NCBI RefSeq assembly: GCF_945957355.1 | Contig: NZ_CAMFKM010000017.1 | Span: 1-64,000 of the forward strand | Length of the DNA: 64,000 nucleotides | Direction: 5' to 3' | DNA from: an uncultured Reyranella sp. | GTDB taxonomy: Bacteria; Pseudomonadota; Alphaproteobacteria; Reyranellales; Reyranellaceae | In this document: piece by piece, positions 8,239-16,455 of the stretch | Layout: the number at the start of each line of letters is the position of its first letter | Position numbering within the stretch: position 1 is the first letter of the stretch | Program-made: the position numbers and the translations under genes | The notes under the pieces: generated by a model | What the model saw: the letters and a program-made list of their open reading frames with translations, nothing else | Told to the model about the DNA's origin: nothing | Databases searched by the model: none

Positions 8239-8370
8239 ATGCTGTCCTTTTTTCGCCGGCTGATGGCGGACGACAAGGCCGCCACAACCATCGAATACAC
8301 GCTGATCGCCTCCCTGATCGCCGTCGCGGCGATCACCGCCATCAGCACCGTCAGCGGCAAGGGCCTCTAG
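8239..8370 (+). CDS. Flp-type pilin (orphan, short)
   Basis: 43 residues: a basic leader (M-L-S-F-F-R-R-L-M-A-D-D-K-A-A), then T-T-I-E-Y-T-L-I-A-S-L-I-A-V-A-A and a hydrophobic helix. The T-I-E-Y with the conserved Glu is the hallmark of Flp/Fap pilins of the Tad system. GGAG lies upstream of the ATG at 8239; ATG 8203 would give 55 residues. It ends in S-G-K-G-L, shorter than most Flp pilins. No tad or cpa gene is in the window, so assembly genes must lie elsewhere if it is made into a pilus. Confidence 0.8.
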   Translation: MLSFFRRLMADDKAATTIEYTLIASLIAVAAITAISTVSGKGL

Positions 8371-8464
8371 CAGTCCGTTGAAACTGGCTTCCTGAAGCAC
8401 CGGCGAGCAACATTCTTTCGCCGACGGTCGCCCCGGCACGGGATTCAGGGGGGTGCGACATTCG

Positions 8465-8500
8465 TTTCATTTGTTTCGTTTATTTCATTTGTTTCGTTTA
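8465..8500. repeat. Exact 18-bp tandem duplication
   Basis: The 18-base unit TTTCATTTGTTTCGTTTA occurs twice without a gap (8465-8482 and 8483-8500), preceded by the end of a third unit (TTCG, 8461-8464). It is strikingly T-rich in a GC-rich genome and built of shorter TTTCATT/TTTCGTT variants. It lies in the 227-base gap between the Flp pilin and the convergent hydrolase gene. The rest of that gap shows nothing I recognise. Confidence 0.75.
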
Positions 8501-8597
8501 TTCGCCGGGACTCCGACTGTCTCGACGACCTGCTCGTTCCGGCCGACCCTCAATCGGCGCACAATCCGTGCACCGATCCCGCATCGACGGCGTTGTG

Positions 8598-9188
8598 TCA
8601 GGCGATAAGCCGGGCCGACGGCACGATCCAGGCAAAACGGTCGGAAAGGGCCGCAAGAGTGATCTTGTTGATGGCCTCTGCACCGATCGTGTCGCCGCCC
8701 GTGGCGTCGGGCAGGTCGCGCGTCGCCACCGTGTCGGCTGCGATCGTGCTCATGTAGCCCTGGTCCGTCGCCGCACGCACCGTCGCCGAAACGCACATAT
8801 GGGTCATGAAGCCGCCGACGATCAGGTTCTTGCGGCCAAGCCCGGCAAGCTTGGCGGCCAGGTCCGTTCCCGCAAATGCATTGGGCAGTCCCTTGTCGAT
8901 GATCGTCTCGCCGTCACGGGGCGTCAGTTCCTTGACGATCTCGTAGCCCGTCGACGCCGGATTGAAGGCCTTGCCCTTGGACTGGTGGCGCACATGGACA
9001 ACGGGTGCGCCCGCCCGACGGGCCTTCTCCAGCAGCACGGCCAGCGCCTCAACCGCGGGCTGCACCCCGGTCAGCGGCAGCAAGCCATCCGTATATTCCC
9101 TCTGTGCATCGATAATCAGCAGGATCCCGTCGGCCATGGTGGCCGGCGTCGGCTGCGCCCCGGCCATCTGCAGCATGGTCATTGCCAT
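8598..9188 (-). CDS. Isochorismatase-family cysteine hydrolase
   Basis: 196 residues with the complete catalytic triad: Asp27 (L-L-I-I-D-A-Q), Lys99 (I-D-K-G-L-P-N-A-F) and Cys132 (M-T-H-M-C-V-S-A-T). A cis-peptide site (G-G-F-M-T) lies before the Cys. These enzymes hydrolyse amides or vinyl ethers (nicotinamidase, isochorismatase, ureidoacrylate hydrolase); the substrate cannot be decided. It is soluble. AAGGA sits 6 bases before ATG 9188. It is divergent from the flavoenzyme gene at 9351, which may share its control region. Confidence 0.85.
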   Translation of the reverse strand: MAMTMLQMAGAQPTPATMADGILLIIDAQREYTDGLLPLTGVQPAVEALAVLLEKARRAGAPVVHVRHQSKGKAFNPASTGYEIVKELTPRDGETIIDKGLPNAFAGTDLAAKLAGLGRKNLIVGGFMTHMCVSATVRAATDQGYMSTIAADTVATRDLPDATGGDTIGAEAINKITLAALSDRFAWIVPSARLIA

Positions 9189-9350
9189 GTTCGTTCCTTC
9201 GACTATTTCGCGGTTGTGAAAGCCCCGGCGACATCAACGCTCATGCCAACCGGATTTGCAACACCTTCGAGAGGGGGTCTCAATGCCCCACAAAGGGTGT
9301 AAACGCGGCACAGAGAGGATGAACGGCATGCCGGGCGGTCAGGGAAACGA

Positions 9351-10472
9351 ATGAAGGCGATCATCGTTGGCGGCGGCATCATGGGCCTTGCGACGGCCTG
9401 GGGATTCGCGCGCCGGGGCCACGAGGTCGAGCTGTTCGAGCAGGGTCCGCTGCCCAACCCATTGGCGTCGTCGATGGATGAGCACAGGTTGATCCGCCAC
9501 CCCTACGGCACCCACGTCGGCTACGCCCGCATGATCGACGATGCATACGCAGCCTGGGACCTCCTGTGGGCCGAGCTCGGGCAAACCCTTTACGAGCCGT
9601 CCGGTACCCTGGCGCTGAGCGGCAATGGGGCAGACTGGGCGGAACGGTCGGCTGCCGCCCTCGCCTCGATCGGCAGGCCGATGACCGAGCTGTCGATGTC
9701 GGAGCTGCCACGGCGCTTTCCCCTGCTCGACACCAAGGGACTCGAGCGCGCCTTCTGGATCGACACGGGCGGCGTGCTGCTGGCGCAGGACATCGTGGCG
9801 GCACTCGCTCGTCACCTCGGCGCGCAGGCCAATGTGACACTGCACGGCGACACGCCCGTCCGCGCGGTGGATCTCGAGCATGGCCGCATCGTCACGAAGG
9901 CCGGCGCGACGCACGAGGGCGACGTCGTCGTGGTGGCGGCCGGCGCCTGGGCCCCGCGCCTGCTGCCGGCGCTCGGGACGCGTGTCGTGCCGTCGCGCCA
10001 GGTCGTGATCTATTTCGACCTGCCGGAAGACCAGCGCGCGGCCTGGGCCAGGGGACCGATGATCATCGAGAAAACGGGCGACGTCGGCCTCTATCTCGTG
10101 CCACCCGTCCGCGGACGCGGCATGAAGGTGGGCGACCACGAGTTCAGCCGCATCGGCGATCCCGCCGCGACGCGCGAGGCGCAGGAAAGCGAGATGCGCG
10201 CCCTGCTCGATCGCTGCGGCAGCCTGCTGCGAGGGTTCGACCGCTGGCAGGTGCGGCACCTGAAGGTCTGCTTCTACAGCGTCACCGACGACGAACGCTT
10301 CGTCGTGGAGAAGCAGGGCGCGAAAGGCTGGGCGATGTCGCCCTGCTCGGGTCATGGCTTCAAGTTCGGCGCCCTGATGGGACTGGAACTGGCGCGAACC
10401 ATCGACGAGGGTCGCGACTCCACGGCGCACGCCCGATGGGCGGCCGGTCTGGTCGGCGATGGGCCGACCTGA
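9351..10472 (+). CDS. Sarcosine-oxidase-like FAD-dependent oxidoreductase
   Basis: 373 residues of the DAO family. The N-terminus has the Rossmann dinucleotide motif (V-G-G-G-I-M-G-L-A) and Glu at the end of the second strand (E-L-F-E-Q). The C-terminus carries V-C-F-Y-S-V-T-D-D-E-R-F followed by S-G-H-G-F-K-F-G, the pattern of monomeric sarcosine oxidase and N-methyltryptophan oxidase. There the Cys (here Cys307) links FAD covalently. It probably oxidises a secondary or N-methyl amine to imine plus H2O2; the substrate is unknown. The dehydratase gene follows after 32 bases. Confidence 0.85.
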   Translation: MKAIIVGGGIMGLATAWGFARRGHEVELFEQGPLPNPLASSMDEHRLIRHPYGTHVGYARMIDDAYAAWDLLWAELGQTLYEPSGTLALSGNGADWAERSAAALASIGRPMTELSMSELPRRFPLLDTKGLERAFWIDTGGVLLAQDIVAALARHLGAQANVTLHGDTPVRAVDLEHGRIVTKAGATHEGDVVVVAAGAWAPRLLPALGTRVVPSRQVVIYFDLPEDQRAAWARGPMIIEKTGDVGLYLVPPVRGRGMKVGDHEFSRIGDPAATREAQESEMRALLDRCGSLLRGFDRWQVRHLKVCFYSVTDDERFVVEKQGAKGWAMSPCSGHGFKFGALMGLELARTIDEGRDSTAHARWAAGLVGDGPT

Positions 10473-10504
10473 CAAAATGCCGTGAATCTGGGAGAGAAAC
10501 CGAC

Positions 10505-12274
10505 ATGGCATCCGCCAAACGCCGCAGCCCGTCGAAAACCGCACCGAAAACCGCATCGAAAACCGCATCGAAAAAGGAGACAGGACTACGACAGGGCCTC
10601 GCCACTTATGGCGATGCCGGCTTCTCGCTGTTCCTGCGCAAGGCCTTCATCAAGGCCGGCGGCTATTCCGACGATGCGCTCGACCGGCCGATCGTGGGCA
10701 TCACCAACACCTTCTCCGACTACAATCCCTGCCACGGCAACGTGCCGGACCTGATCGAGGCGGTGAAGCGCGGCGTCATGCTGGCCGGTGCGCTGCCGAT
10801 GGTCTTCCCGACCGTGTCGATCCACGAGAGCTTCTCCCATCCGACCAGCATGTTCCTGCGCAACCTCATGTCGATGGACACCGAGGAGATGATCCGCGCC
10901 CAGCCGATGGATTCGGTCGTGCTGATCGGCGGCTGCGACAAGACCCTGCCAGCCCAGCTCATGGCCGCGGCGAGCGCCGACCGGCCGGCCGTCGTGCTGC
11001 CCGTGGGCCCGATGCTGGTCGGTCACTTCAAGGGCGAGGTGCTGGGCGCCTGCACGGACTGTCGCCGCCTGTGGGGCCAGTATCGCGCCGGCACCTTCTC
11101 CGAGTCCGACATCGAGCAGGTGAGCGAGCGCCTGGCGCCGACCAAGGGCACCTGCATGGTGATGGGCACCGCCAGCACCATGGGCTGCATCGTCGAGGCG
11201 CTGGGCATGGGCCTGCCGACCAGCGGCTCGATCCCGGCCACCCATTCCGATCGCCTGCGCATCGCCGAGCAGACCGGCCGGCTCGCGGCCGAGATGGCGG
11301 TCAAGCAGGGGCCCAAGCCCAGCGAGATCATGACCAAGGCGGCGTTCCGCAACGCGCTCACCGTGCTGCAGGCGATCGGCGGCTCGACCAATGCGCTGGT
11401 GCATCTCACCGCCGTGGCGCGGCGTCTCGGCATCGAGATCGAGCTGGAAGAGTTCGACGAGATCGGCCGCAACGTGCCAGTGCTGGTCGATCTGAAGCCG
11501 TCGGGCGACCACTACATGGAGCATTTTCATTGGGCGGGCGGCAATTCGCGCCTGATGAAGGAGATCCGCAGGAACCTCGACGAGAAGTGCCGGACGGTGG
11601 CCGGCAAGACGCTGAAGCAGGTGATCGATGCCGCCGAGATGGTGCCAGGCCAGACCGTGATCCGCACACCGGCCAATCCGATCAAGCCCACGGGTGGCAT
11701 GGCCGTGCTGCGCGGCAATCTCGCGCCGCGCGGCGCCGTCATCAAGCACGCGGCGGCCTCGCCCAGCTTGATGACGCATACAGGCCGCGCCGTTGTGTTC
11801 GACTCGCTGGAGGATCTCGCCGCCCGCGGCGACGACCCGAACCTCGACGTGAAGGCCGAGGACATTCTGGTGCTGCGCAATGCCGGACCCAAGGGGGCGC
11901 CGGGCATGCCCGAAGCGGGATCGTTCCCCATCCCCATGAAACTGGCACGCGCCGGCGTGAAGGACATGATCCGAATCTCCGATGCGCGCATGAGCGGCAC
12001 GGCGTTCGGCACCATCGTGCTGCACGTCGCGCCGGAGGCCGCCGTCGGCGGACCGCTCGCACTGGTGAAGACCGGCGACCGGATCACGCTCGACGTGCCG
12101 AAGCGCCGGCTTGAACTTCACGTCGATGCAAAGACGCTGGCGGCCCGCAAGAAGGCCTGGAAGGCGCCGCCGGCCCACCCCGGCAGCGGGCGCGGCTACA
12201 CCGGCCTGTTCTTCAAGACCGTGCTGCAGGCCGACGAAGGTGTCGACTTCGACTTCCTCGGACCGGAAAAGTGA
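10505..12274 (+). CDS. IlvD/Edd family dehydratase
   Basis: 589 residues. Iron-sulphur ligands expected in the family are present: Cys76 (Y-N-P-C-H-G-N), Cys144 (G-G-C-D-K-T-L-P-A) and Cys217 (K-G-T-C-M-V-M-G-T-A-S-T-M-G). It dehydrates a dihydroxy acid to a 2-keto acid; members include dihydroxyacid dehydratase, 6-phosphogluconate dehydratase and pentonate dehydratases. The isolated position, away from ilv genes, favours a sugar-acid substrate, but this is inference. The first 25 residues are a Lys/Ala/Thr/Ser tail (K-T-A-P-K-T-A-S-K-T-A-S) that replaces nothing in the fold. The next gene overlaps its stop. Confidence 0.85.
   Translation: MASAKRRSPSKTAPKTASKTASKKETGLRQGLATYGDAGFSLFLRKAFIKAGGYSDDALDRPIVGITNTFSDYNPCHGNVPDLIEAVKRGVMLAGALPMVFPTVSIHESFSHPTSMFLRNLMSMDTEEMIRAQPMDSVVLIGGCDKTLPAQLMAAASADRPAVVLPVGPMLVGHFKGEVLGACTDCRRLWGQYRAGTFSESDIEQVSERLAPTKGTCMVMGTASTMGCIVEALGMGLPTSGSIPATHSDRLRIAEQTGRLAAEMAVKQGPKPSEIMTKAAFRNALTVLQAIGGSTNALVHLTAVARRLGIEIELEEFDEIGRNVPVLVDLKPSGDHYMEHFHWAGGNSRLMKEIRRNLDEKCRTVAGKTLKQVIDAAEMVPGQTVIRTPANPIKPTGGMAVLRGNLAPRGAVIKHAAASPSLMTHTGRAVVFDSLEDLAARGDDPNLDVKAEDILVLRNAGPKGAPGMPEAGSFPIPMKLARAGVKDMIRISDARMSGTAFGTIVLHVAPEAAVGGPLALVKTGDRITLDVPKRRLELHVDAKTLAARKKAWKAPPAHPGSGRGYTGLFFKTVLQADEGVDFDFLGPEK
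10532..10567 (+). repeat. 12-bp triplicate repeat inside the dehydratase gene
   Basis: Three consecutive 12-base units (TCGAAAACCGCA, with one C-for-T change in the middle copy), plus a partial fourth, encode the repeated Lys-Thr-Ala-Ser/Pro of the N-terminal tail. It keeps frame, so copy-number slippage would change only tail length. Confidence 0.7.
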
Positions 12275-13266
12275 TCGAAGCCAAGCTCCCCCGCATCTCG
12301 GTCGTCGTCACCTGCTACAATTGCAGTGACTACATCGCCGATGCCATCCGTTCGGTCGCGCACCAGACCCTGCGCGACTTCGACTGCGTCATCGTCGACG
12401 ACGCCTCGACCGACGATTCGGTCGCCGTCGTCCAGCAGACGCTCGAGGAGCTCGCGGACTCCCGCTTTCGCCACATCCGTCTCGACAGGAATGTCGGGCA
12501 GACCGGCGCCACGCGCCGCGGCCTCGCCGAGACGAACGCGATGTTCGTCTGCTTCCTCGATTCCGACGATCTGTGGAACCCGGACTTCCTCGAACGCCAT
12601 CTCGCCGCCCACCTGAACGAGACCTACGCGGTGGGCTTCACGGCGTGCAACGCGCGCCTGATCAACGGTCACGACGAATTGATCGCCGGCGGCATGTACT
12701 GGTTCGGCAAGGACCGGGCGCGCGCCGACCGCGACCAGGCCTTTGTGCCCATCGACGCGAGCCGCGTGCCGACGCTCGACGCATCGCGCGGCACCGCCGG
12801 ATGGCAAAGCCACACACCCTACCGCCTCTATACGAAGCGGGTGGTCCATTGGGTCTGGGTCAGCACCTCGTCGATGATGTTCCGGCGTTCGCTGATCAAT
12901 CTCGTCTTCCCCGAGGACGACGAGGCGTTCCGCCTGCACATGGATTTCTACGTGGTCGTCATGGCGCAGATGGTCGCCGGTTCCCTGCTGATCGACGACG
13001 CCCTCTACTCCTATCGGCTTCACGGCCGCAACGGTGCGGCGGACAATCCCGTGCTGGGCGGACGTCTCCATCTGTCGAGCCGGAACTGGGGCAACACCTA
13101 TTCGCAAATGCTTGATCGCATGCTCGGTGCAATGATTCGCGATCAGGAGCGCTTCGTGACGGCACTCGGCGATCGCCAATACCGCCGTATGCTTCTGCGG
13201 ATGCGTGCCGCCCGCGCCAATGTGTTGGTCGGCTGGTTGCTTACGATCCGGAGTTGGTTGATCTAG
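12271..13266 (+). CDS. Family 2 glycosyltransferase
   Basis: 331 residues with the GT-A fold of GT2 enzymes: I-S-V-V-V-T-C-Y-N at the N-terminus, then I-V-D-D-A-S-T-D-D-S, and the metal-binding region F-L-D-S-D-D-L-W. It transfers a nucleotide-activated sugar to an unknown acceptor, probably for a surface polysaccharide or glycoprotein, and acts in the cytoplasm. The start is GTG at 12271, with the upstream TGA stop nested in it (GTGA), indicating translational coupling to the dehydratase. Confidence 0.85.
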   Translation: MIEAKLPRISVVVTCYNCSDYIADAIRSVAHQTLRDFDCVIVDDASTDDSVAVVQQTLEELADSRFRHIRLDRNVGQTGATRRGLAETNAMFVCFLDSDDLWNPDFLERHLAAHLNETYAVGFTACNARLINGHDELIAGGMYWFGKDRARADRDQAFVPIDASRVPTLDASRGTAGWQSHTPYRLYTKRVVHWVWVSTSSMMFRRSLINLVFPEDDEAFRLHMDFYVVVMAQMVAGSLLIDDALYSYRLHGRNGAADNPVLGGRLHLSSRNWGNTYSQMLDRMLGAMIRDQERFVTALGDRQYRRMLLRMRAARANVLVGWLLTIRSWLI

Positions 13267-13342
13267 CACGCCTCCTGCTTCATCCTGAGGAGAGAAATGT
13301 TCCCGGAGCGCACGGGACCTCGGGGAGAGGGAGAAGATCATC

Positions 13343-14710
13343 GTGAGTAAGTTCGGACGGTACGCGAGCCTCGCCGCTCTGCTGCTGGCCGGCGGCCTCT
13401 GCGTTGTCCTGACGGACGCACGTCCAGCCCTGGCGCAGACATCGACCGTTTCGGCGGCGGACGAGGCCGAGTACGACGCGGCCTTCCAGCAGATGCTGCA
13501 GAAGCCGTCCGACCTCGATACGCTGTTCAAGTTCGCGATGATCGCGTCCAAGACCGGCGATCTCGAAGGCGCCATCTCGGCACTCGAGCGCATGCTGGTG
13601 GTCGATCCCGATCTGCCGCGCGTCCGGCTCGAACTGGGCGTCCTTTATTATCGGCTCGGATCCTTCGAAGTGGCGCGCAGCTACTTCGAGATGACGCTGA
13701 AATCTGCCTCGCTGCCACCGGACGTCAAGAGCCGCGCCGAGCAGTTCCTCGCGGAATCGGAAAAACGGCTGACCAAGTCGCGCTTCAGCGGCGAGATCTT
13801 CGCCGGCATGCGCTACCAGTCGAACGCAAACCTCGGCCCGCCGACCTCGAGCGTCCGCCTGTTCGGCCAGGCGGCCAACCTGAACCAGTCGGCGCTGGGC
13901 ACCGCGGACTGGGGTGCCGTCACGTCGGGCTTCCTCCGCCATACCTACGATCTCGGGCAGAACAACCGCGGCCAGCTCGAGACGCAGCTTTCGGGCTATC
14001 TCAACCGCCAGTTCCAGATCCAGGCCGCCAACGTCTCCATCCTCGACCTGACCTCGGGGCCGCGCTTCCAGGCGTTCCAGGGTATATTCGAGGACGTCTC
14101 GCTGAAGCCGTTCGGCACGGTGGGCTACATCTGGGTCAACGACGTACCCTACTATGGCAGCTTCGGCTCGGGGCTCGAAGTGGGGACGCTGCTGTCGGAC
14201 AAACTGCGCAACACCACGAACCTCGTCTGGCGGCGGCAGATGTACCAGAACAGCTGGTATCTCCCGACCAACAACCAGTTCACCGGCGTCGAATACACCG
14301 CCAACACGACCTTCCAGTATCTGGTCAACGACGCCCTGATGCTCTACGCCAACGGCAACCTGCAGCGCTACCAGACCGACAGCACGCCATGGCAGAACTA
14401 CATGCTCTACGGCGCGGGGGGCGGCATGACCTTCTCCTTCGCCGATCCGCTGTTCAAGAGCGAGATGCCCTGGAGCATCAGCCTGTTCGCCAACGTGCAG
14501 TGGTGGTACTATGACCAGCCTGACGCCGTCGTAGATCCGACCGTTACGCGCCAACAAACCGACACGATCCTGAATATAACCTTGTCCGTTCCCTTCGATC
14601 AGCGGACGATGTTCACGTTATCGGGCGGACGGTTCGTGCGGTCGGCGGACCTTCCCAACTATGCTTTCACGAACAACAGTGCGCTCATCGGAGTAACCTG
14701 GCGCTTCTAG
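13343..14710 (+). CDS. TPR plus outer-membrane beta-barrel protein (Slam-like architecture)
   Basis: 455 residues. A signal peptide ends at A-L-A-Q (residue ~32). Two to three TPR-like units follow (about 50-145, e.g. G-D-L-E-G-A-I-S-A-L-E-R-M-L, then L-G-V-L-Y-Y-R-L-G). The rest (about 155-455) consists of alternating amphipathic strands ending in W-R-F, the C-terminal aromatic signal of outer-membrane barrels. The TPR-then-barrel order resembles surface lipoprotein assembly modifiers (DUF560), but I cannot confirm homology. The start is GTG 13343 after GGAGAAG. The FecR-domain gene follows after 19 bases, so the two likely function together. Confidence 0.7.
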   Translation: MSKFGRYASLAALLLAGGLCVVLTDARPALAQTSTVSAADEAEYDAAFQQMLQKPSDLDTLFKFAMIASKTGDLEGAISALERMLVVDPDLPRVRLELGVLYYRLGSFEVARSYFEMTLKSASLPPDVKSRAEQFLAESEKRLTKSRFSGEIFAGMRYQSNANLGPPTSSVRLFGQAANLNQSALGTADWGAVTSGFLRHTYDLGQNNRGQLETQLSGYLNRQFQIQAANVSILDLTSGPRFQAFQGIFEDVSLKPFGTVGYIWVNDVPYYGSFGSGLEVGTLLSDKLRNTTNLVWRRQMYQNSWYLPTNNQFTGVEYTANTTFQYLVNDALMLYANGNLQRYQTDSTPWQNYMLYGAGGGMTFSFADPLFKSEMPWSISLFANVQWWYYDQPDAVVDPTVTRQQTDTILNITLSVPFDQRTMFTLSGGRFVRSADLPNYAFTNNSALIGVTWRF

Positions 14711-14729
14711 CGCCGCTCAGGAGATCACA

Positions 14730-15956
14730 GTGGCCCCCAGACTCTGCGTCTCGAACCTGTCCCTGCTGTCCGCCGCGCTTCTGGCTGCCGGCACCTCCCT
14801 CCTGCCGGTCGCGGTCAATGCCAAGGTCGGTGTCACCTCGGCGGCCGAGGGCGATCCGCGGGGCAAGCCGCCCACGGAAGCCGAACGCGTGCTGCGCGTG
14901 GGCGTCGACGTGCAGGCCAACGAGTTGATCACGACGCAGGCCAACGACCGCGCCCACCTGATGTTCCTCGACGGCACGTCGCTGTCGGTCGGCCCGAACG
15001 CACAGCTCACCATCGACAAGTTCGTCTACGACCCGGCGACCAAGACCGGCGATCTCGCCATCAATGCCTCGAAGGGCGTCTTCCGACTGGTCGGCGGCAA
15101 GATCAGCAAGACCAACGCCATCACCGTCACCACCCCGTCGAGCACCATCGGCATCCGCGGCGGCATCAGCATCTTCAACGTCGGCCAGCAGGAGACGATG
15201 TCGATCTTCGTCTTCGGCATCAGCATGACGGTCGGCGCCGGCGGCAAGCTGGAGATCGTCACGCGCCCAGGCTTCCAGGTGACGACCTTCTTCGGAGGTC
15301 TCCCGGGCCTGGCGAGCGCGGTACCGCCCGGGAGCCTGGGCGCCTTGTTCTCCCAGCTCGAAGGCAGCAGGGGCGGAGGTCAGGGCGGCGCCGATCAGGC
15401 CGCCCAGAGCTCCGGCTTCTCTGGCGCCAATTCGGGACAAGGCTCCGGGAATACACTCGGCAACCGCTTCGGCAGCGGTCCGGGGCCGCGGAACGTGAAT
15501 CCAAGCAACATTACCACCCAGGCCGTTTCCCAATCTGCAGAGATTGCGCCCTCGAACCTGCCGACCAGGGTCATCAGCAACGTCAGCCAGATGACGCAGA
15601 CGATCACCTACAAAGGCGTGATGGCTGGTCTCGTAAGGAACAACGGCCATTATTCCTTCGGTACGGGCACGTATCAGCAGGTCTGGTCGATGGGCTCCAA
15701 CAGCGGCACCACCACCGCGAATTTCAACAACAGCAGCTATAGCGGGACCACGACCCGGACCGGCAACTATGGCTTCCAGGCGACCATGCCGACCACGAAT
15801 CCGAGCACACCGGGCCGCACGATGAACATGAACGGCGCCTTCATCGGACAGGGATATCCGACCTATCAGGCCGGAACCTTCTCGGTGAACGGCCCGAACT
15901 ATCAGGCCGGCGGCGTTTTTGCCGGTCAGAAGGCGGGACCGGGCCCCGGCCCCTGA
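14730..15956 (+). CDS. Exported FecR-domain protein
   Basis: 408 residues. A signal peptide (about 1-31) precedes a FecR domain (about 55-160): V-Q-A-N-E-L-I-T-T, then A-H-L-M-F-L-D-G-T-S-L-S-V-G-P-N-A, and T-P-S-S-T-I-G-I-R-G-G. About 220 residues of Gly/Ser/Asn/Thr-rich low-complexity sequence follow. No membrane helix is present, so it is not a classical FecR anti-sigma factor; no sigma factor is nearby either. GTG start with AGGAG upstream. Pairing with the TPR-barrel protein suggests a secreted or surface partner. Its stop sits in a palindrome shared with mobB. Confidence 0.75.
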   Translation: MAPRLCVSNLSLLSAALLAAGTSLLPVAVNAKVGVTSAAEGDPRGKPPTEAERVLRVGVDVQANELITTQANDRAHLMFLDGTSLSVGPNAQLTIDKFVYDPATKTGDLAINASKGVFRLVGGKISKTNAITVTTPSSTIGIRGGISIFNVGQQETMSIFVFGISMTVGAGGKLEIVTRPGFQVTTFFGGLPGLASAVPPGSLGALFSQLEGSRGGGQGGADQAAQSSGFSGANSGQGSGNTLGNRFGSGPGPRNVNPSNITTQAVSQSAEIAPSNLPTRVISNVSQMTQTITYKGVMAGLVRNNGHYSFGTGTYQQVWSMGSNSGTTTANFNNSSYSGTTTRTGNYGFQATMPTTNPSTPGRTMNMNGAFIGQGYPTYQAGTFSVNGPNYQAGGVFAGQKAGPGPGP

Positions 15957-15970
15957 CGCCCCGGCGTCAG
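15953..15970. terminator. Palindrome spanning both stop codons of a convergent gene pair
   Basis: CTGACGCC (15953-15960) and GGCGTCAG (15963-15970) are perfect complements. Each arm contains the TGA stop of one of the two converging genes (FecR protein on +, mobB on -). It could act as a bidirectional stem-loop at transcript ends, though neither side has a U-run. Confidence 0.4.
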
Positions 15971-16455
15971 CCGATCCTCGCGGCGATGAAATCGGCAATG
16001 GCGGCGATATCGTCGCGCCGGAACCATGGCAGGTTGCCTTCGACCGGCCGGACATCGGCGGCGATCGCCACGATGGCGGAATCTCCCGGCGCCAGGGGCT
16101 CCGAGTCCCGCGATGCCCGCACCTCGATCTTGAGGTGTGCTTCGCGCTTGTAGCCTTCGACCAGGATGAGATCCGCGGGCGACAGGCGCGCCAGCACCTC
16201 CGAGATCGACGGCTCCGGCGCCTCGCGCATGATGGCGTAACGCCGGCCACCGACGAGGGCGACCTCGCTGGCGCCAGCGGCGCGATGGCGGAAGGAGTCG
16301 GTCCCCTCCCGGTCGATGTCGACGTCGTGATGGGCATGCTTGATCGTCGCCACTTTCCAGCCGCGACGCACGAACTCCGCCACGAGACGCTCCGTCAGCG
16401 TCGTCTTGCCTGCGTTCTTCCAACCGGTGATGCCGAAAACGCGCGGCGGATTCAC
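15967..16455 (-). CDS. mobB: Molybdopterin-guanine dinucleotide biosynthesis protein MobB
   Basis: 162 residues. A P-loop is at the N-terminus (G-W-K-N-A-G-K-T-T-L), followed by the MobB signature A-T-I-K-H-A-H-H-D-V-D-I-D-R-E-G-T-D-S. It binds GTP and assists MobA in attaching GMP to molybdopterin, giving the bis-MGD cofactor that formate dehydrogenase needs. It overlaps fdhD by 4 bases (ATGA) and is the last gene of this leftward operon, which fits its role in maturing the FdoG product. Confidence 0.93.
   Translation of the reverse strand: MNPPRVFGITGWKNAGKTTLTERLVAEFVRRGWKVATIKHAHHDVDIDREGTDSFRHRAAGASEVALVGGRRYAIMREAPEPSISEVLARLSPADLILVEGYKREAHLKIEVRASRDSEPLAPGDSAIVAIAADVRPVEGNLPWFRRDDIAAIADFIAARIG

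Noticed and set aside
9566..10504. Long N-terminal extension of the dehydratase frame
   Set aside because: It overlaps the flavoenzyme gene in another frame. The family length and homologous N-terminus start at 10505.
14730..15956. FecR-type anti-sigma regulator
   Set aside because: It carries a signal peptide, no cytoplasmic domain or membrane helix, and no sigma factor gene is adjacent.
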